Source of the DNA: Hondaea fermentalgiana
Taxonomy: Eukaryota > Sar > Bigyra > Thraustochytrida > Thraustochytriidae
Assembly (NCBI GenBank): GCA_014084085.1
Contig: NPFB01000173.1
Location: 10,018-58,735, forward strand
Length of the DNA stretch: 48,718 nucleotides
Direction: 5' to 3'
Positions 12,601 to 20,033 of the stretch are shown piece after piece (the stretch's first letter is position 1; every line of letters starts with the position of its first letter). A program made the translations under genes and the position numbers. Below the pieces are notes generated by a model. The model was not told where the DNA came from and did no database searches. It saw only the letters and a list, made by a program, of their open reading frames with translations.

Positions 12601-15208
12601 GAATTTCAACCCGATCGTCCTCAGCCCAGATTGGCGCGGATTCTGGCTCCCCAGAGTCGCTGCTTCCAAGCGCAGAAGTTAATGCGGCACTATCTTCTGA
12701 GCTGTCATCCGATTCTGCAGATTCCCCATCATAGCGGGGTTTCCCTCCAGCTGCGTTTTGGGAGCTGTGCTGAAAGGGCTGCATGGACGTGACAGGTTCC
12801 ACCTGTGCAATGACGCCAAGGAACCTACGTATTGGGTCTTGTAAGGTCTCTGTAATCCAAATTTCAATCTCGCCACGCGGAAGAATAGGATGCGAAGGCA
12901 AAAGGTCTCTTGGGCTTTCCGTTTTTGTGAGATGATGATACGCAGAAACGATCGGAACCGGGGTTGACGTGAGTCCTGCGCGTTCACTTTGTGTTGGGTG
13001 TTGTTCTTGCTGCTTTGCAACGGTTGCGGTTGTATCAGAAAATGAGTTCATAGTCGACGCTGAATCGGCTCTCGATAGATCATCGTCCTGATATTGAGAG
13101 CGAGAGTCGTGGTCTTCACTGTCCGCATCCAAGAAGGGAATCGAGGGTGGCTCCCACCCATTTGCGTGCGAGGAGGGTTCCGCTGCAGCAAGTCGTGCGC
13201 CATGTGCGCCGTTTTTGTACTGCGCGGCAAGAAAGCCCGCGGGCATTCTCGTTCCTCGAAGATAGCCATATGTTTGGGCGCTTGTTTCATCGGGGTCGGC
13301 CGTGTCGGCAGGATTTGCTTGCACAGCATCATCTTGCTCGATATCTACTAGCTCCCGCACTGGAAGAGATGTGTGACGGCTGGAGATCGTCTTGCTAGGT
13401 CTAGTGGCCTTTTTCCCTGAGCTGAGAGCCGATGGCTTCAAAGTACCTTGAAAAGGAGGTGGATACGGAGAGTAGCCAAGCTCGGCCATATCCTGGAGAT
13501 CTGGGATCGCTTTGAGCATTGAGGGAGTGCATACTGGTATAAGTTCCGTGCCTGGACGAAAAAGCATTGGTGGGACGGTCGTGCAGTTTTCTGGAACTTC
13601 CGGCAGTTCTGGAATTCGTAAGGCAACGCGCACAAGCGCTCGCTCCGAGGTCGGCACGGGCATTGCCATCGATTCAATCCCACAAATTCGATCAGCGAGA
13701 CCATGCGTTCGCGAGGCAAAGACTGGCGCGTGTGCCTCGTGTGACGCTGTGCTCGATGCAGTGGCTGCCTCGTCGCTCTTCTGCGCAAAGAGCTGCACCA
13801 CAGTTCCAGGTCGTTGGAGCACGGAGCGAACCGCTTCGACGCGACGTCTTACTTCAACTTTCAGTTTGGCATACTCTTGGTCCGCGGCGGCAAGAGCTTT
13901 CGCAAAGCCCTCGTACCGTGACGCATGAGGACCGAGAAGGGCACCAAAGCCAGTGACACACTCTTTTCGAAGCTCAGCGGCACGGAAGCGAACTTCGAGA
14001 GCGTCCATGCGCGAGAAGACACTGGCCCATATTCCTAGAAAGGTTAGGATTGCCTTTTCAACACGACGATCCTCTTTATAGTCGTGCAGAAGGTCTTGCA
14101 TGAGAGGCACAAAGAGAGCGCAAAATTGCAAAAGCCCGAGATCAACATCGAGCGTGTCACTGCATGCAAAGTCTCCCTCGAAGAAGGCATCGGCGTCTTC
14201 AGCATCAACAAAGTCAAAGTCGCTCGCATTGTCGGCTTCGTCATTTTGCGAGACCAAGAGATCGGATTCGGCCTCGAGCATCTTCAAGAGGTTGGCTACA
14301 ACCAACGGCGACAATTGTTCTCGGGACGCAAGTAGCTCATAGGCAACAAAGAGAATGCCGGCGCGACAGCGAAGACGGGCCTCTGGTTGCTCGAATTGAA
14401 TGACTGGTCCGAGTAAGCTAGTCACAACAGCAACAAGCTGCTGTGTAGGTCGAGTACCGGACCGGAAACACCAATATCGAGTCTCATCAGCTGGAGGAAA
14501 TGCTGAAGCATTGAATGCTCGGGCGATAAACTCCACAACGAAGATGCGAATCCTCTTGCGCTGGCTCTGGTCATCTGAAATAGCCGAGCTCCCAGGAAGT
14601 CGAGCCTTGCTAACACGACGAAACATGCCTACTGCCGCTGCCGCAGCTGCATAGTTGCTGATTGTTAGTGTAGACCCAAGAACCTTGGCAGCGTGCAGTC
14701 TAATGTCGATGATTTCATCTCCAACGACTGTATCAAGCAGTGCCGTCACAAAGCCCTGGGCATCTCGTGGCGAAAGGACATCCCACATGGGAAACTTGCG
14801 GAAGAGGCCTCCGATGTTGATAATAGCGGCCTTGCGCAAGGTTGGCTCGGGATGGGAAATGAGGTCCACAAATTGTCTCCATGCCCGTTGTGCCCCGCTA
14901 AAATCCTGTGAGGCAAGCAAAGATGCCAGAATAAGCTCGGCGCGATAGGCTCTAGAGATTTCTTTCTCCAGCGAAGCGCTCTCGAAAAGTCTTCGTGTGC
15001 GCTTTTTGAGTTCTAGAGTCCCCACGTCAGTTGATGTAAACGTTGTCGATTGCAACTGCAAGTCATCATCATCTTCGCTCGATCTATGAGAAAGGCGGAC
15101 GCTCGTCTCTGAGAAAGATAGTACTTCTTCGTTTTCTTGCTGGCTATCTCTGCTCGCCGTGTCCCTGCTCGCGACGGCCTCCGTCGCCTTTTCGGGCTGG
15201 TCCTCCAT
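692..15208 (-). CDS. Giant multi-ASH-domain protein (HYDIN/CFAP-like, probable ciliary central-apparatus protein)
   Basis: One uninterrupted frame of 4838 aa when started at the ATG at 15208 (MEDQPEK); the frame also extends to a TTG at 15277, which I do not use. The first ~500 residues are helical and HEAT/ARM-like. A long disordered, acidic region follows. From about residue 1240 to the end there are at least 15 beta-domain repeats of the ASH (ASPM, SPD-2, Hydin) type, each opening with a pattern like [LV]-x-F-G, then an R/N-N-x-G turn and an F-x-P-type strand. Examples are VDFGLVDP near nt 10400, DFGVILLEK near 6390, VDFGACQLN near 3650, VDFGFVGA near 1870 and LNFGRIST near 1500. Proteins of this build and size (HYDIN, CFAP47, CFAP65) belong to the axonemal central pair or sperm/cilia tethers, so a flagellar role is inferred. 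It could be HYDIN itself or a separate lineage member, since the helical N-terminus is not what I expect of HYDIN. Confidence 0.8.
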   Translation of the reverse strand: MEDQPEKATEAVASRDTASRDSQQENEEVLSFSETSVRLSHRSSEDDDDLQLQSTTFTSTDVGTLELKKRTRRLFESASLEKEISRAYRAELILASLLASQDFSGAQRAWRQFVDLISHPEPTLRKAAIINIGGLFRKFPMWDVLSPRDAQGFVTALLDTVVGDEIIDIRLHAAKVLGSTLTISNYAAAAAAVGMFRRVSKARLPGSSAISDDQSQRKRIRIFVVEFIARAFNASAFPPADETRYWCFRSGTRPTQQLVAVVTSLLGPVIQFEQPEARLRCRAGILFVAYELLASREQLSPLVVANLLKMLEAESDLLVSQNDEADNASDFDFVDAEDADAFFEGDFACSDTLDVDLGLLQFCALFVPLMQDLLHDYKEDRRVEKAILTFLGIWASVFSRMDALEVRFRAAELRKECVTGFGALLGPHASRYEGFAKALAAADQEYAKLKVEVRRRVEAVRSVLQRPGTVVQLFAQKSDEAATASSTASHEAHAPVFASRTHGLADRICGIESMAMPVPTSERALVRVALRIPELPEVPENCTTVPPMLFRPGTELIPVCTPSMLKAIPDLQDMAELGYSPYPPPFQGTLKPSALSSGKKATRPSKTISSRHTSLPVRELVDIEQDDAVQANPADTADPDETSAQTYGYLRGTRMPAGFLAAQYKNGAHGARLAAAEPSSHANGWEPPSIPFLDADSEDHDSRSQYQDDDLSRADSASTMNSFSDTTATVAKQQEQHPTQSERAGLTSTPVPIVSAYHHLTKTESPRDLLPSHPILPRGEIEIWITETLQDPIRRFLGVIAQVEPVTSMQPFQHSSQNAAGGKPRYDGESAESDDSSEDSAALTSALGSSDSGEPESAPIWAEDDRVEIRFRTSNGDIFAATVMIAEALEDDQDLEMWGSDRDESGAEIARSNPVPAALCGDGKVLFAPPCNFPPIPIVYKKDSGLPLYGAALPLRKRPVACTSDGIFAFAGDDRVTQFERPLVYSNSGHPFYRLEGGMLPLPAGYTSTGVPFYTVASVILHPFFSSVATRKIMARQALRASQRKFQKRTSKLIRKLQVAAAFMQRGSKASLARASVADDDEQDEETKAHSEGISTHRAETKGGTAQEGLGLVSDEKKDTKVADGPNNEDESEEGEEDEDEEDDDDDLILGTFVGGDTESFSQLSSESSERGTSSTSLMAALYSADPSDDPANGRKTVPLLFDRAVIEFTHTTTEETCKVKVQTKFAPKRDLDVFVMLDPPEVFEVVPAVLRFSPAVTSISLDIIFRPQRHTEKSSSVQGEIRVQEFSGQVLGTAELRGFCGPAFEIKSMLRRPLWIGPGQQTTFIVAVSNVTPKQLDVAIKIIANTDDVEDDTYETDENLAFAADVDSLSIFKFQEAFVPIHFVPGHFTGLHEASLCVTSNTGETQYLPLIGHCGAPIVVRGLTRQEQAIYAADPTDKTKAPVTLTRKRRSTLRAMDLEAPPTLSTLVDALERSPSGTAGGGATTKASNTTGPGRRNMNAFVKKPWAQVRKLMGGLGGFRVQRRVPYDRPQDRPQENVPFLEELARTAVNYSVVGKSLQAADPKLTLRYRLQEHDDNSDGDSDDESSVDSGPEWVNFDAHAKLDVDFGLVDPFQVIKRKFIIENMSSESSLVSLTLRGCPWIKLPNLLEVPARNQAIVDLELSGPGDWTGAFDFVIEITSMILRAPLQVRLIGFVGRALEFPLAPRTFFGISAPSGKPVTLSLPVVNHSPYELHFLLLPLGTHFTAAISSDPSTKTKIPALGCAWIEVSFSPGSFRGIYRSVLGVRVLHPVSITYAAAGPCGLLELVGVVAAPSGPQIPGGFDLNRIAALEAWIQETSPSSFVGPAGGSLDFARASGSVSQHTSELCRLCDQDLSGENRLSLCAEEGEPFTWHVVGRSSENLPFVRTHLGDYKGTSSKVVVEASVIAEDDSKLSVFASRGLVAESLGPSRALIKPENSVSDYPLRFGLVGVKHHLTVDNFPSHVSGILVCQEGPISFNILPREGRTPVVNFGNCLAGASSRRWVTIRNWSSKPVRYVLDLGDMEDRFGYAPVQVAGQDQEGHLAPFAACFLPLTFKPESEGQLREMACVQAFSDETYGHVQGRDAKREHAQEWAEKHVWATEIALVGNALVEAIHGLPEADELFDFGAVPVDSMTTRIWEPRNKGTTVQKLTFNVASPFTVSPALVTLEPEESAQVTISFHATTVGSYLQELTCMANGKPMVFPLRGIVGELKASTSAGPSGLISYGTRKTDTISSAFVTITNKGSLPLELSRVLYIGSPDLAWQLRKFQILFAGILPSYTETGQKVHIIERKHAWAILRRRLAHALRITRNKSVEAGMSSLTSQKIRMSMSRKGVHSRSSFKNSTLVYKVSGRAGLDSGFPPSQASKLQSSKRLQPLQQPSLNHKLARLQGSKILPASSMRSHEGRPGQMSMKRASPQIVSQQGSSGYLLGQSSHLLHPDKAAALMNAHADAELERFCKNGNTLIPIVPEIPSLRVFRPSAAIAKSVGSDAVDPEDTLAGRAKASTLPELPPLKSGDSYLFRIDFEGKLCVPLSVPVKLHFGPWQVSDMRMDLGLGDAEITNVKDCSQVLRFEGNAVRRLDLKPDVLAFKPTPAREHFPPDVLPEGNLLHIVATNASPHTLTFNCARCNNLSFEIPDKMIVVQPGSSVTVPIRFRPIHANTDYHANLALEDMFGRRNIRLSGRGAAAKVEAVTDVVRFPAIKIGKSATAKFILRNAGLFKSQIHISCNSEYFTLGQESFILGASGGTEPTIVTCTLPASARHSLRDTFAVEASLEVRWQLVPGGNWTTWLIPVSAEIGTVILEADAVECDLGLVTLNCASQASFRLRNLGTAPCEWTALHDMINATSGDCLNVELSASSGEIGAGQDTVLTIQFEPRTCDLLELVIPIESDGGNLTLRICGTVVAPQLIVPEDLDMDFGVILLEKRMQKGFKVENVGRIAVDVRAQLFIHNHTLEGSRKAKASRIVSMWGSSQEGETPTKVVQSAIRGRITELRHEISADREEALPDPDQVDFVRGACFALGPVEAHLEPGESVTTVLEAFGDPSLPDVQSEAVNVIGSWVITAQQLVDVEWKGRLRARIGKLDANVEVPTLLEGSRPREISAQDGALYSYFGVCMVNCEFLRRAACELVNNGTVNIEFLIQPEPRDMSNGDDSQEPVFEIQPRAGQLAPGERISIDVVFLAQTEGFHRLVTDVRFRPTGSAASSGGERLEQVVFCATSGVPRLVCLVGELKYGRCQIDGKPIVQTFQLQSAGNCPVSWSAKVVKGAEHFSLECFEGIISPQDDVLVPVRFSPRGACMPEDEDLLACTGLLLVEWAGQTPYEIELCGEGARGRLKWSVEGETPEGGIQFGTQPIHAGCHPAWRSVHLQNEGQLGLDVVVRADLDGSVFAICAREDERRQRDMEMQIERRFAQAELQQTLSGGALQVSRLMTQQALKLNSAARSLGDQNSKIFENEPVADRDMEDLSRLSSTDSKSTFTRKFHLTPGDVTVLHVGFAPIVERTHHGELEIGIAGVSGCEQHILVEGSGGEFRISAEQAMQIDSVGVGFTTLDTLTLRNTGKLHSQVEVTVDPPEVGQQMTFTVEEVLVHADDAHTRTRPMHETEMMHQKAHEAGIHHLQFLLHGESTVRLLVGFFPTHVGQLSGALLIRPLHEGLGDAEDLLATSSRVRAKETAGTRRQNIVGPFGLVIPFSIDAVNNRLRLFRTSNVAMGRLACGQTCTDIRLLANGTDMEIDFSVRFSRQDAAWSVSPEIGTLGPGTQVELHITFTTPREGESSGGKRDNAIDVDDWHEVEIEVLNETTGARDVCIRGYGAAGFPALQTNLDGQNRVDFGACQLNSAVSVPIVFRNVGTGMLHVQPRIEYESKEDHEQVLFIGWERPNSTHRDRSLPAQLDMAVGRSPEHLTYAKSLGDLLSHTGDGTGEGIDQPIFTGFGVLEPGAELRMMITFSPRFRGEVAAKLVIETNAERGRGGGASEVSLTGAGHSFDLHMDLLTNRIHFGTWMLGQSHTIKVPLRRRGDENVPVKLLFDKVRYERAWPPPFGCGGILTVGEGTTGKAKPEPLQHELGHVRLSSAEVDVSGSESTEENVDEVELELSVPSSWLDNKLVPKRESIEALRTLINAQPAPPANSTVSLFLLRPGSLPPYQIDVMFSFKFPRIAVELSEPVPSDGEKDRILIRDLGEIGRPGESVLAGLSEKDRSHVGAVIRFGSVLTRQAVAKSFVISSDSPLRIPFKAQIEVQKHANSTENYNAFFSLSRKEGVLEAEEPMAIKLRCNFSIPFDATHNPALVRIQFLHGALPEMIIPIDVRTMDHVFSAVHLAPVKFVEPVFVGRAGKGILRLANVTGDPVEANITFGDAAFSLGGGLVNPVKIPAQEEPMEIAVHFLPSEDAAYDSSIDIQVDKMVFSVGISGIGSRAGLKLKPTNCVDFGFVGAMLRGDETLAVRNTSALPLLVEVDCAGIGEAWLDARPRHFTLKARSSQMVQLEFLPTKEASYDGALVVRAFEAESDIKEKDSSMKMGSGAFRRRQLVEETVRVAGVGGRVSLAFPKELNFGRISTHIRQAAYLELANKGDVAMDVRLVARDVDGVAVVKFVPSELALLPGQSVDVNVLLTLQLDQEQSFWIDILPVVADAQDFGVTASNPYSWSLRVAAFGDKIDLSEEMQRILAEERLPKLAFRSDDVEDEHLRHVLRPVVQLPQASFAHLLRPVEPSLDAASVQFQNALARPAPLVSEVPQHATRPKWHENRAPLKLERSSRESAAQALSTSYTFSNARWKALFAGGGDDDDDGDLDHDNSGSRGGSGPHDENGGIHANHARRK

Positions 15209-15683
15209 TGCAGGTCCAGGTCGCTCAAGTCGGCGGCTGCGATTGAGCTTTTCGATCTCCGCGTCAAACGGCACCAACGCGCTGAGGCAAGTGAGTCCGA
15301 AAGGCCGCGGCGCTCACGTGAGACACGATGTCTGAGGTGCACCAGGCGCAACGCGGGTCTCTTGCGCCGCACGCCGCAACGCTTGCGCCGCAAGGCTCAG
15401 CGGCCGGGTCTCGCCGCGACCAACGTATAAGTCGGGTATGCAAGCCCAGGTTTTATGGGACGCGTGACCCAATGTGCGCAACCCAAATTCATATCTTGTA
15501 GAGCGACGTTGCTGACGCAAAGTCAGGTCGTAAAAGTGATTCCCTTGATGTGTGAAAACAAGGCTTGCAGCGGTCGGTGTATTGGTTCTCTACCCAAAGT
15601 GGCAGACTGTCTGAGCCTAACGAGAAGAACATGTACAGCAGTTTCGTACAATTCATTACTCCATTATTTGAACATTTTTTTTT
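15209..15683. promoter_or_regulatory. Spacer: upstream region of the giant gene, 3' flank of the IQ/WW gene
   Basis: About 475 bp between two minus-strand genes in tandem. The part nearest the giant gene (15209-15430) is GC-rich and would be leader. The remainder is more AT-rich and should hold the terminator of the IQ/WW gene and the promoter of the giant gene. No convincing core-promoter motif or further gene was seen. Confidence 0.4.
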
Positions 15684-18600
15684 CTACCATGGTTTTTTCC
15701 AAGTCGTTTCACCAGTCTGTTTGTGCACGTAATAGGATGCTTGGTCCGCAGCGGAATAGTATTCGTCCCAAAGATCATGGGCTGACTTGAGCGCGTCAGG
15801 CTTATCCCAGACAATTTCTTCCGTGGTTTTGGTGAATGCGTTCCAGCAGTAATAATATGGACGACCTGATTCCTCGTCAAAAGCCTCAAACCATTGGCGA
15901 TTCGCTTCGTTGTCAAGAGCTTGCTGCCGCTCGTCTTCTGATAGCTCTAAGGACTTCCCTTGAACGGCGTCAGGAACCAGTTCATCAGGACGTTCGTAGG
16001 TCCACTCGCCCGTGACGGAGCTCACCCAATAAGGTTGATTCGACTCAAAGTCCCAGCACTCGGTGTATTCAAAGCCAAGTTCTTCGACGGGTCGCTCCCA
16101 CGTTGCTTCCTGGGTATCTCGATGAACGTAAAAGGGTCGATTCAGCGCCGGATGCAGATACATTTTCCACAGCGGCTCGTCGGGGTCAGGACCAAGCACT
16201 TCAGGCCGGTCCCACGTTGAGATGCCCAGATGTACATTTTCGTAGTACTTCGCGCCAGATTCGGGGTCAACATGCACTGACCAGTCGTTCTCGAGTCGAC
16301 GCTGCTTTTCTTGCTCACGCTCATAAAGCATGAACTTGCGTTCATGCATTTCCTCGCGAAGCATGCACCTTCGAGCTTCTCGCTCGGATTCTGCTTCGGC
16401 ATAAGCACTCGGTTTTTGGAAAGTTGTCTCGAACGACTCTTTGTGAAAGTAGAAATGCACTTCGTTCCAAGAATCCCAGTGCCTGCTCCAAATGCACTCA
16501 AGGCCGTCATCGTCGTCATCGTCTTCGTTATTGTCGACATATCGGCGATCGCTATCGTCAATTTGCCCGAGGTCCTGGTTGGCCGCGGCCGCCGTTCGGC
16601 CAATTCGAACAAGATACGCTGCGTACGCGCCCTGATTCCTTCGCCAGGCACTCTGAATCTTCAAGGCCGCACGCTCTCGCGCAACGTGAAGGCGATAAGC
16701 AGTTTGGATCTTAACTGCGCAGCGGTAGCGGCCACGACGCTCCGCAATGTTTACTGCAGCGATAAAACCCTTCTTTTCATGAACCGCGACTCGAACTCGA
16801 TGGCCTCGCTCCGCAGTCTGCACGCGTACAGCTGCGGCTCGTTTTTGCTGATACGCTCGTCTCAAAATGAAGCATCGCACGAGCGCTTGGATGCGCGTGG
16901 CTGCAGCGTGTTTTTGCCTCAGGCTAGAGCGGACAAAGTGACCCCGAGCTGAAGCTTGAATGCGTATCGCGGCTCGTCTTTTTGTCAGAAAAGAAGCTTG
17001 CGTGCGCCAGCGGCGCGCTGCGGCTTGTATGGAGATAGCTGCTCCTCGCTGCTCGAGAAACCAGCCTCGCTCATCCCATGCGCGAAGGACGCTCTGAATC
17101 TTGACAATTGCTTCACGCTGACACCTGTATTGCCTGCGCGCGAGGCGTCCTCGTTGGTGCGCTTGCAGGCGCGTGCACGCATCTCGGTAGCGCAAAAAGG
17201 ACAGGCGGCACAAGAACCCGCGCGCAGCTGTCTGAATCTGTATCGCTGCACGTCGGCGATGCGCTGCAAGCTTGCGAGCGCGATGGCCTCGAAAGAGAGC
17301 TTGGATGACTCTGGCTTTGCGGCTTCGCTTCACTCGAAGTCTCCAGCGCATGCCTGCCATCATGAGAGCATTCTGGCGACGCGATATTTTGTATTTTTCA
17401 GCAAGATCAATGATGCGCACGATACGCCGCCGCCACGCGCGTTGTACTCGTACGGCTGCTGCGATGTGATCTCGAGTCCAGTCGACAGCAAAGATGACTC
17501 CCACAGAGCTTTGCAGATGGGCCTTTTCATGATCTCGCAGTACAGAGTGAATCATGCGCATGCAGGCTTTGCAGAATTTGCCCTGGCACGCACGACAGTA
17601 GAACCCGCACACTTCATCATTGCATTCGTCGCACAATGGCATTCCTTGAAGTCGCTCGCGGCGCTCGCGCAAAGCGCTCAGCATGCAATGAGCTGCGTGC
17701 ACGCGAACAGCGCGCTGTATTACCATGGCAGCACACCGTTTCTCTGCATATGATCTTCGCGTCTGCACACATCGCACAAAGGTCTGGACGCGAATGGCTC
17801 CACCTTTGCGCGCCGTGTACCATTTGTGAAACCTCCAAGCACGTTGGATTGAGCGGGCAGCGTTGAAAATGCGTCGCAGCTTAGCGCGGTAGGCTCGTTG
17901 GATCCTCCGAGCTGCGAGATCGCGTTGGCGATTTCGAAGAGCAATTTGAATGGCAAACGCCTTGTAGAAGCGTTGAATCACTCGTGCACAGCGTGTGCGC
18001 TCTCTTTGAATAAGAAAGTATGCAAGCTGCGCGTGTCGAGCACGCCAGCGAGCCTGGATTCGTATGGCACAACGCTCGCGTTTCGCGCGTCGAAGACGAT
18101 TGGCTGCGTGTCGCGCCTGTCGTCCTCGCACCATGCCTTGAATTGTGATTGCTGCATCATGGCGTTCTTCTTGCTGGACACGCCGGAAATGGGCGAGGAC
18201 TTGGCCCCGAAAACCTCGCCATCGAGTTTGTACGCGCAGGGCTGCGCGCTCAAGGCGCAAATGAGCTAATCGAGACTTGGCCGCCACAATCCTCATGAAC
18301 CCGGCAATGCGTCTGGCCGCTCGATCCTGGCGTCGAGCTAGAGCGGCCTGACGAGCAATCCCAAAGGCAAGGTGATTCTTCCACGCATGTTGGATCATGA
18401 AGGCTGAATCCTCAATGTGCCTTTGCTGTTGCGCAATTTGAAGCCGGTGTCGCGCTTGCCGTTTCCGCACGGCACACTGAATTGTCGTCGCAGCCATCTC
18501 ACGTTGCCTTTCGTAGTGACAGTGTGTGACTCTTTGCTTGGCTTTGACTTTTCTTATGAGACAAGCTATGACAGTCTGTGCGCGTGCATCGCGGAGTCTT

Positions 18601-19421
18601 CTCATGGTCTGACGTACATGATGGCCCCGATATGCGCGTTGAATCTGAATTGCCGCGGCTGTACGTCCTCGCGAGACGAGATCGCATTTGTGTTCGTATA
18701 TGTTACGGAAGGCGGGCCCGAGCCGCTGCATTCGCCACGCGCGGAGAATAACACGCACCCGGGCGGTCATGAATTTGCGCTCGTAAATTTCGAGGCGGTT
18801 TTGTAGTCTTTTCTCCACGCGATCTACTTCGTTGTTACTTTGCAACGCAGTCGGGTCTGCAGCGTAGAAACCAGGGTCGTGGCTTGACTCTTTAAAGAGA
18901 CCAAGCCTTTCGACAATTGTTACTCGTATTTTGCGTTCACCGCGGTCGTAAGCAGCTTGCATACCACGATGGGAGCATCGCGACGTGGCGAAGAGAGTCC
19001 AAACCTCTTGGTTGACGTCGTTGACGCTCCATGTCGAGCCATGATAGACCAATCCTCTGGTCGGCATCTCGACACGGTAGATGCCGGCGCAGAGCGCTGT
19101 GGCGGATGACTCAATAATTCGCGCTTGCTCAATAAGTTCCTGCGTTGACAATTGATGTCTTCGCGATGCTATTCGAGGTTCCTTTACGATTGCTCGTTTC
19201 GCGAGCGAGGTTCGGGCCATCGCAAGCTTGTAGTCCGCAGCAAGCGCCTGCGATGAGCGAAAGCGTTTGGCTTCTTGCTTCGAGGGTGAAGCGACTGATG
19301 ACGGAGCAGCACCGCGCTGATCATCGTATCTGGCAGTAAACGACTGGGGCCGGGGTCGTTTCCCTCGTCGCGCACGTTTACTCTTCCCGCTCGGGTTGCC
19401 TGCCGCTGCGCGAGGGCCCAT
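15684..19421 (-). CDS. IQ-motif array with embedded B-box zinc finger and C-terminal WW domains
   Basis: Complete 1245 aa frame, ATG at 19421, TAG stop. Residues ~230-590 and ~650-935 hold around twenty IQ-like calmodulin-binding helices (patterns such as AAIQIQRAYRGH and AAVRVQTAERGH), which would form a long lever-like rod. Between the two blocks, at about residues 594-635, lies a zinc-finger module with the spacing C-x2-C-x8-C-x2-C-x4-C-x2-C-x4-H, ending in two more His, which fits a B-box. An Asp-rich patch near residue 965 leads into the C-terminus, where one degenerate and five good WW domains follow one another (ends such as STWDRP, ATWERP, WTYERP, VWDKP, TTWKKP). WW domains bind proline-rich ligands and IQ motifs bind calmodulin, so a Ca2+-responsive scaffold is inferred. 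A role in flagellum or cytoskeleton is possible but not shown. I do not recognise a named orthologue. Confidence 0.85.
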   Translation of the reverse strand: MGPRAAAGNPSGKSKRARRGKRPRPQSFTARYDDQRGAAPSSVASPSKQEAKRFRSSQALAADYKLAMARTSLAKRAIVKEPRIASRRHQLSTQELIEQARIIESSATALCAGIYRVEMPTRGLVYHGSTWSVNDVNQEVWTLFATSRCSHRGMQAAYDRGERKIRVTIVERLGLFKESSHDPGFYAADPTALQSNNEVDRVEKRLQNRLEIYERKFMTARVRVILRAWRMQRLGPAFRNIYEHKCDLVSRGRTAAAIQIQRAYRGHHVRQTMRRLRDARAQTVIACLIRKVKAKQRVTHCHYERQREMAATTIQCAVRKRQARHRLQIAQQQRHIEDSAFMIQHAWKNHLAFGIARQAALARRQDRAARRIAGFMRIVAAKSRLAHLRLERAALRVQTRWRGFRGQVLAHFRRVQQEERHDAAITIQGMVRGRQARHAANRLRRAKRERCAIRIQARWRARHAQLAYFLIQRERTRCARVIQRFYKAFAIQIALRNRQRDLAARRIQRAYRAKLRRIFNAARSIQRAWRFHKWYTARKGGAIRVQTFVRCVQTRRSYAEKRCAAMVIQRAVRVHAAHCMLSALRERRERLQGMPLCDECNDEVCGFYCRACQGKFCKACMRMIHSVLRDHEKAHLQSSVGVIFAVDWTRDHIAAAVRVQRAWRRRIVRIIDLAEKYKISRRQNALMMAGMRWRLRVKRSRKARVIQALFRGHRARKLAAHRRRAAIQIQTAARGFLCRLSFLRYRDACTRLQAHQRGRLARRQYRCQREAIVKIQSVLRAWDERGWFLEQRGAAISIQAAARRWRTQASFLTKRRAAIRIQASARGHFVRSSLRQKHAAATRIQALVRCFILRRAYQQKRAAAVRVQTAERGHRVRVAVHEKKGFIAAVNIAERRGRYRCAVKIQTAYRLHVARERAALKIQSAWRRNQGAYAAYLVRIGRTAAAANQDLGQIDDSDRRYVDNNEDDDDDDGLECIWSRHWDSWNEVHFYFHKESFETTFQKPSAYAEAESEREARRCMLREEMHERKFMLYEREQEKQRRLENDWSVHVDPESGAKYYENVHLGISTWDRPEVLGPDPDEPLWKMYLHPALNRPFYVHRDTQEATWERPVEELGFEYTECWDFESNQPYWVSSVTGEWTYERPDELVPDAVQGKSLELSEDERQQALDNEANRQWFEAFDEESGRPYYYCWNAFTKTTEEIVWDKPDALKSAHDLWDEYYSAADQASYYVHKQTGETTWKKPW

Positions 19422-20033
19422 CTCGCCCCAAGCAAGCTATGCCGAGTCTGCCGCCGTCGTCGGTAGCGATCCGTAGAGCGGTAAGATCATCCATCGATGG
19501 TCATCGGAGCTTACTTAGCACTGCATATTGAGAAAGACCGTTCTTGACAAGCAGACCATCATTCGACGTGAAAAGAACACGTGACTTGCCTATTCTCAGC
19601 TCACTTGAAAGTCATTGACGAAGTACTTTTTTTTTTCTTCACGGAAGCAGCGCCTCGTGAGACCGCCACTACATAAGTATCTGTAAGTTTGAATTTTCTG
19701 CTCTTTGTTTCTTGACTGACTCGGACTGTGAAGCAAGGGCAGAAGAGCGCTCTCAGGCGCGCAACCCATTTTACATTTTCAACGGACAAGTGAGACGACC
19801 TTCCTGGTGACCTCTTTTCTCCGCTTGATCCTAGCAACAACGGTGACCTCGATGAGAGCAAAGGGACGACGAGGCCGCCGTAAATAGTAACTCTTGGGCC
19901 ACACGGGCGGGCACGTCTAGTACCTTTGATTTCGTCGTCGCCGTCGCGCAGAGTGTCGCGCGCGGAGTGCGTGCAGAGGGCCAGGCGTCAGCTACGCCAT
20001 TTTTCGAAGAGGAAGGGGAAGAGGAGGAGTATC
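19422..20033. promoter_or_regulatory. Divergent spacer between the IQ/WW gene and the EFCAB9-like gene
   Basis: About 610 bp separating two divergently transcribed genes, so it must carry both promoters and both 5' leaders. It contains a short T tract near 19628 and is purine-rich just before the ATG at 20034. A small plus-strand frame from an ATG near 19440 followed by a donor-like gtaaga exists but has no further support. No clear TATA element was identified. Confidence 0.5.

Noticed and set aside
15209..15277. Longer start of the giant protein at 15277
   Set aside because: The codon is TTG; the first ATG is 23 codons downstream at 15208.
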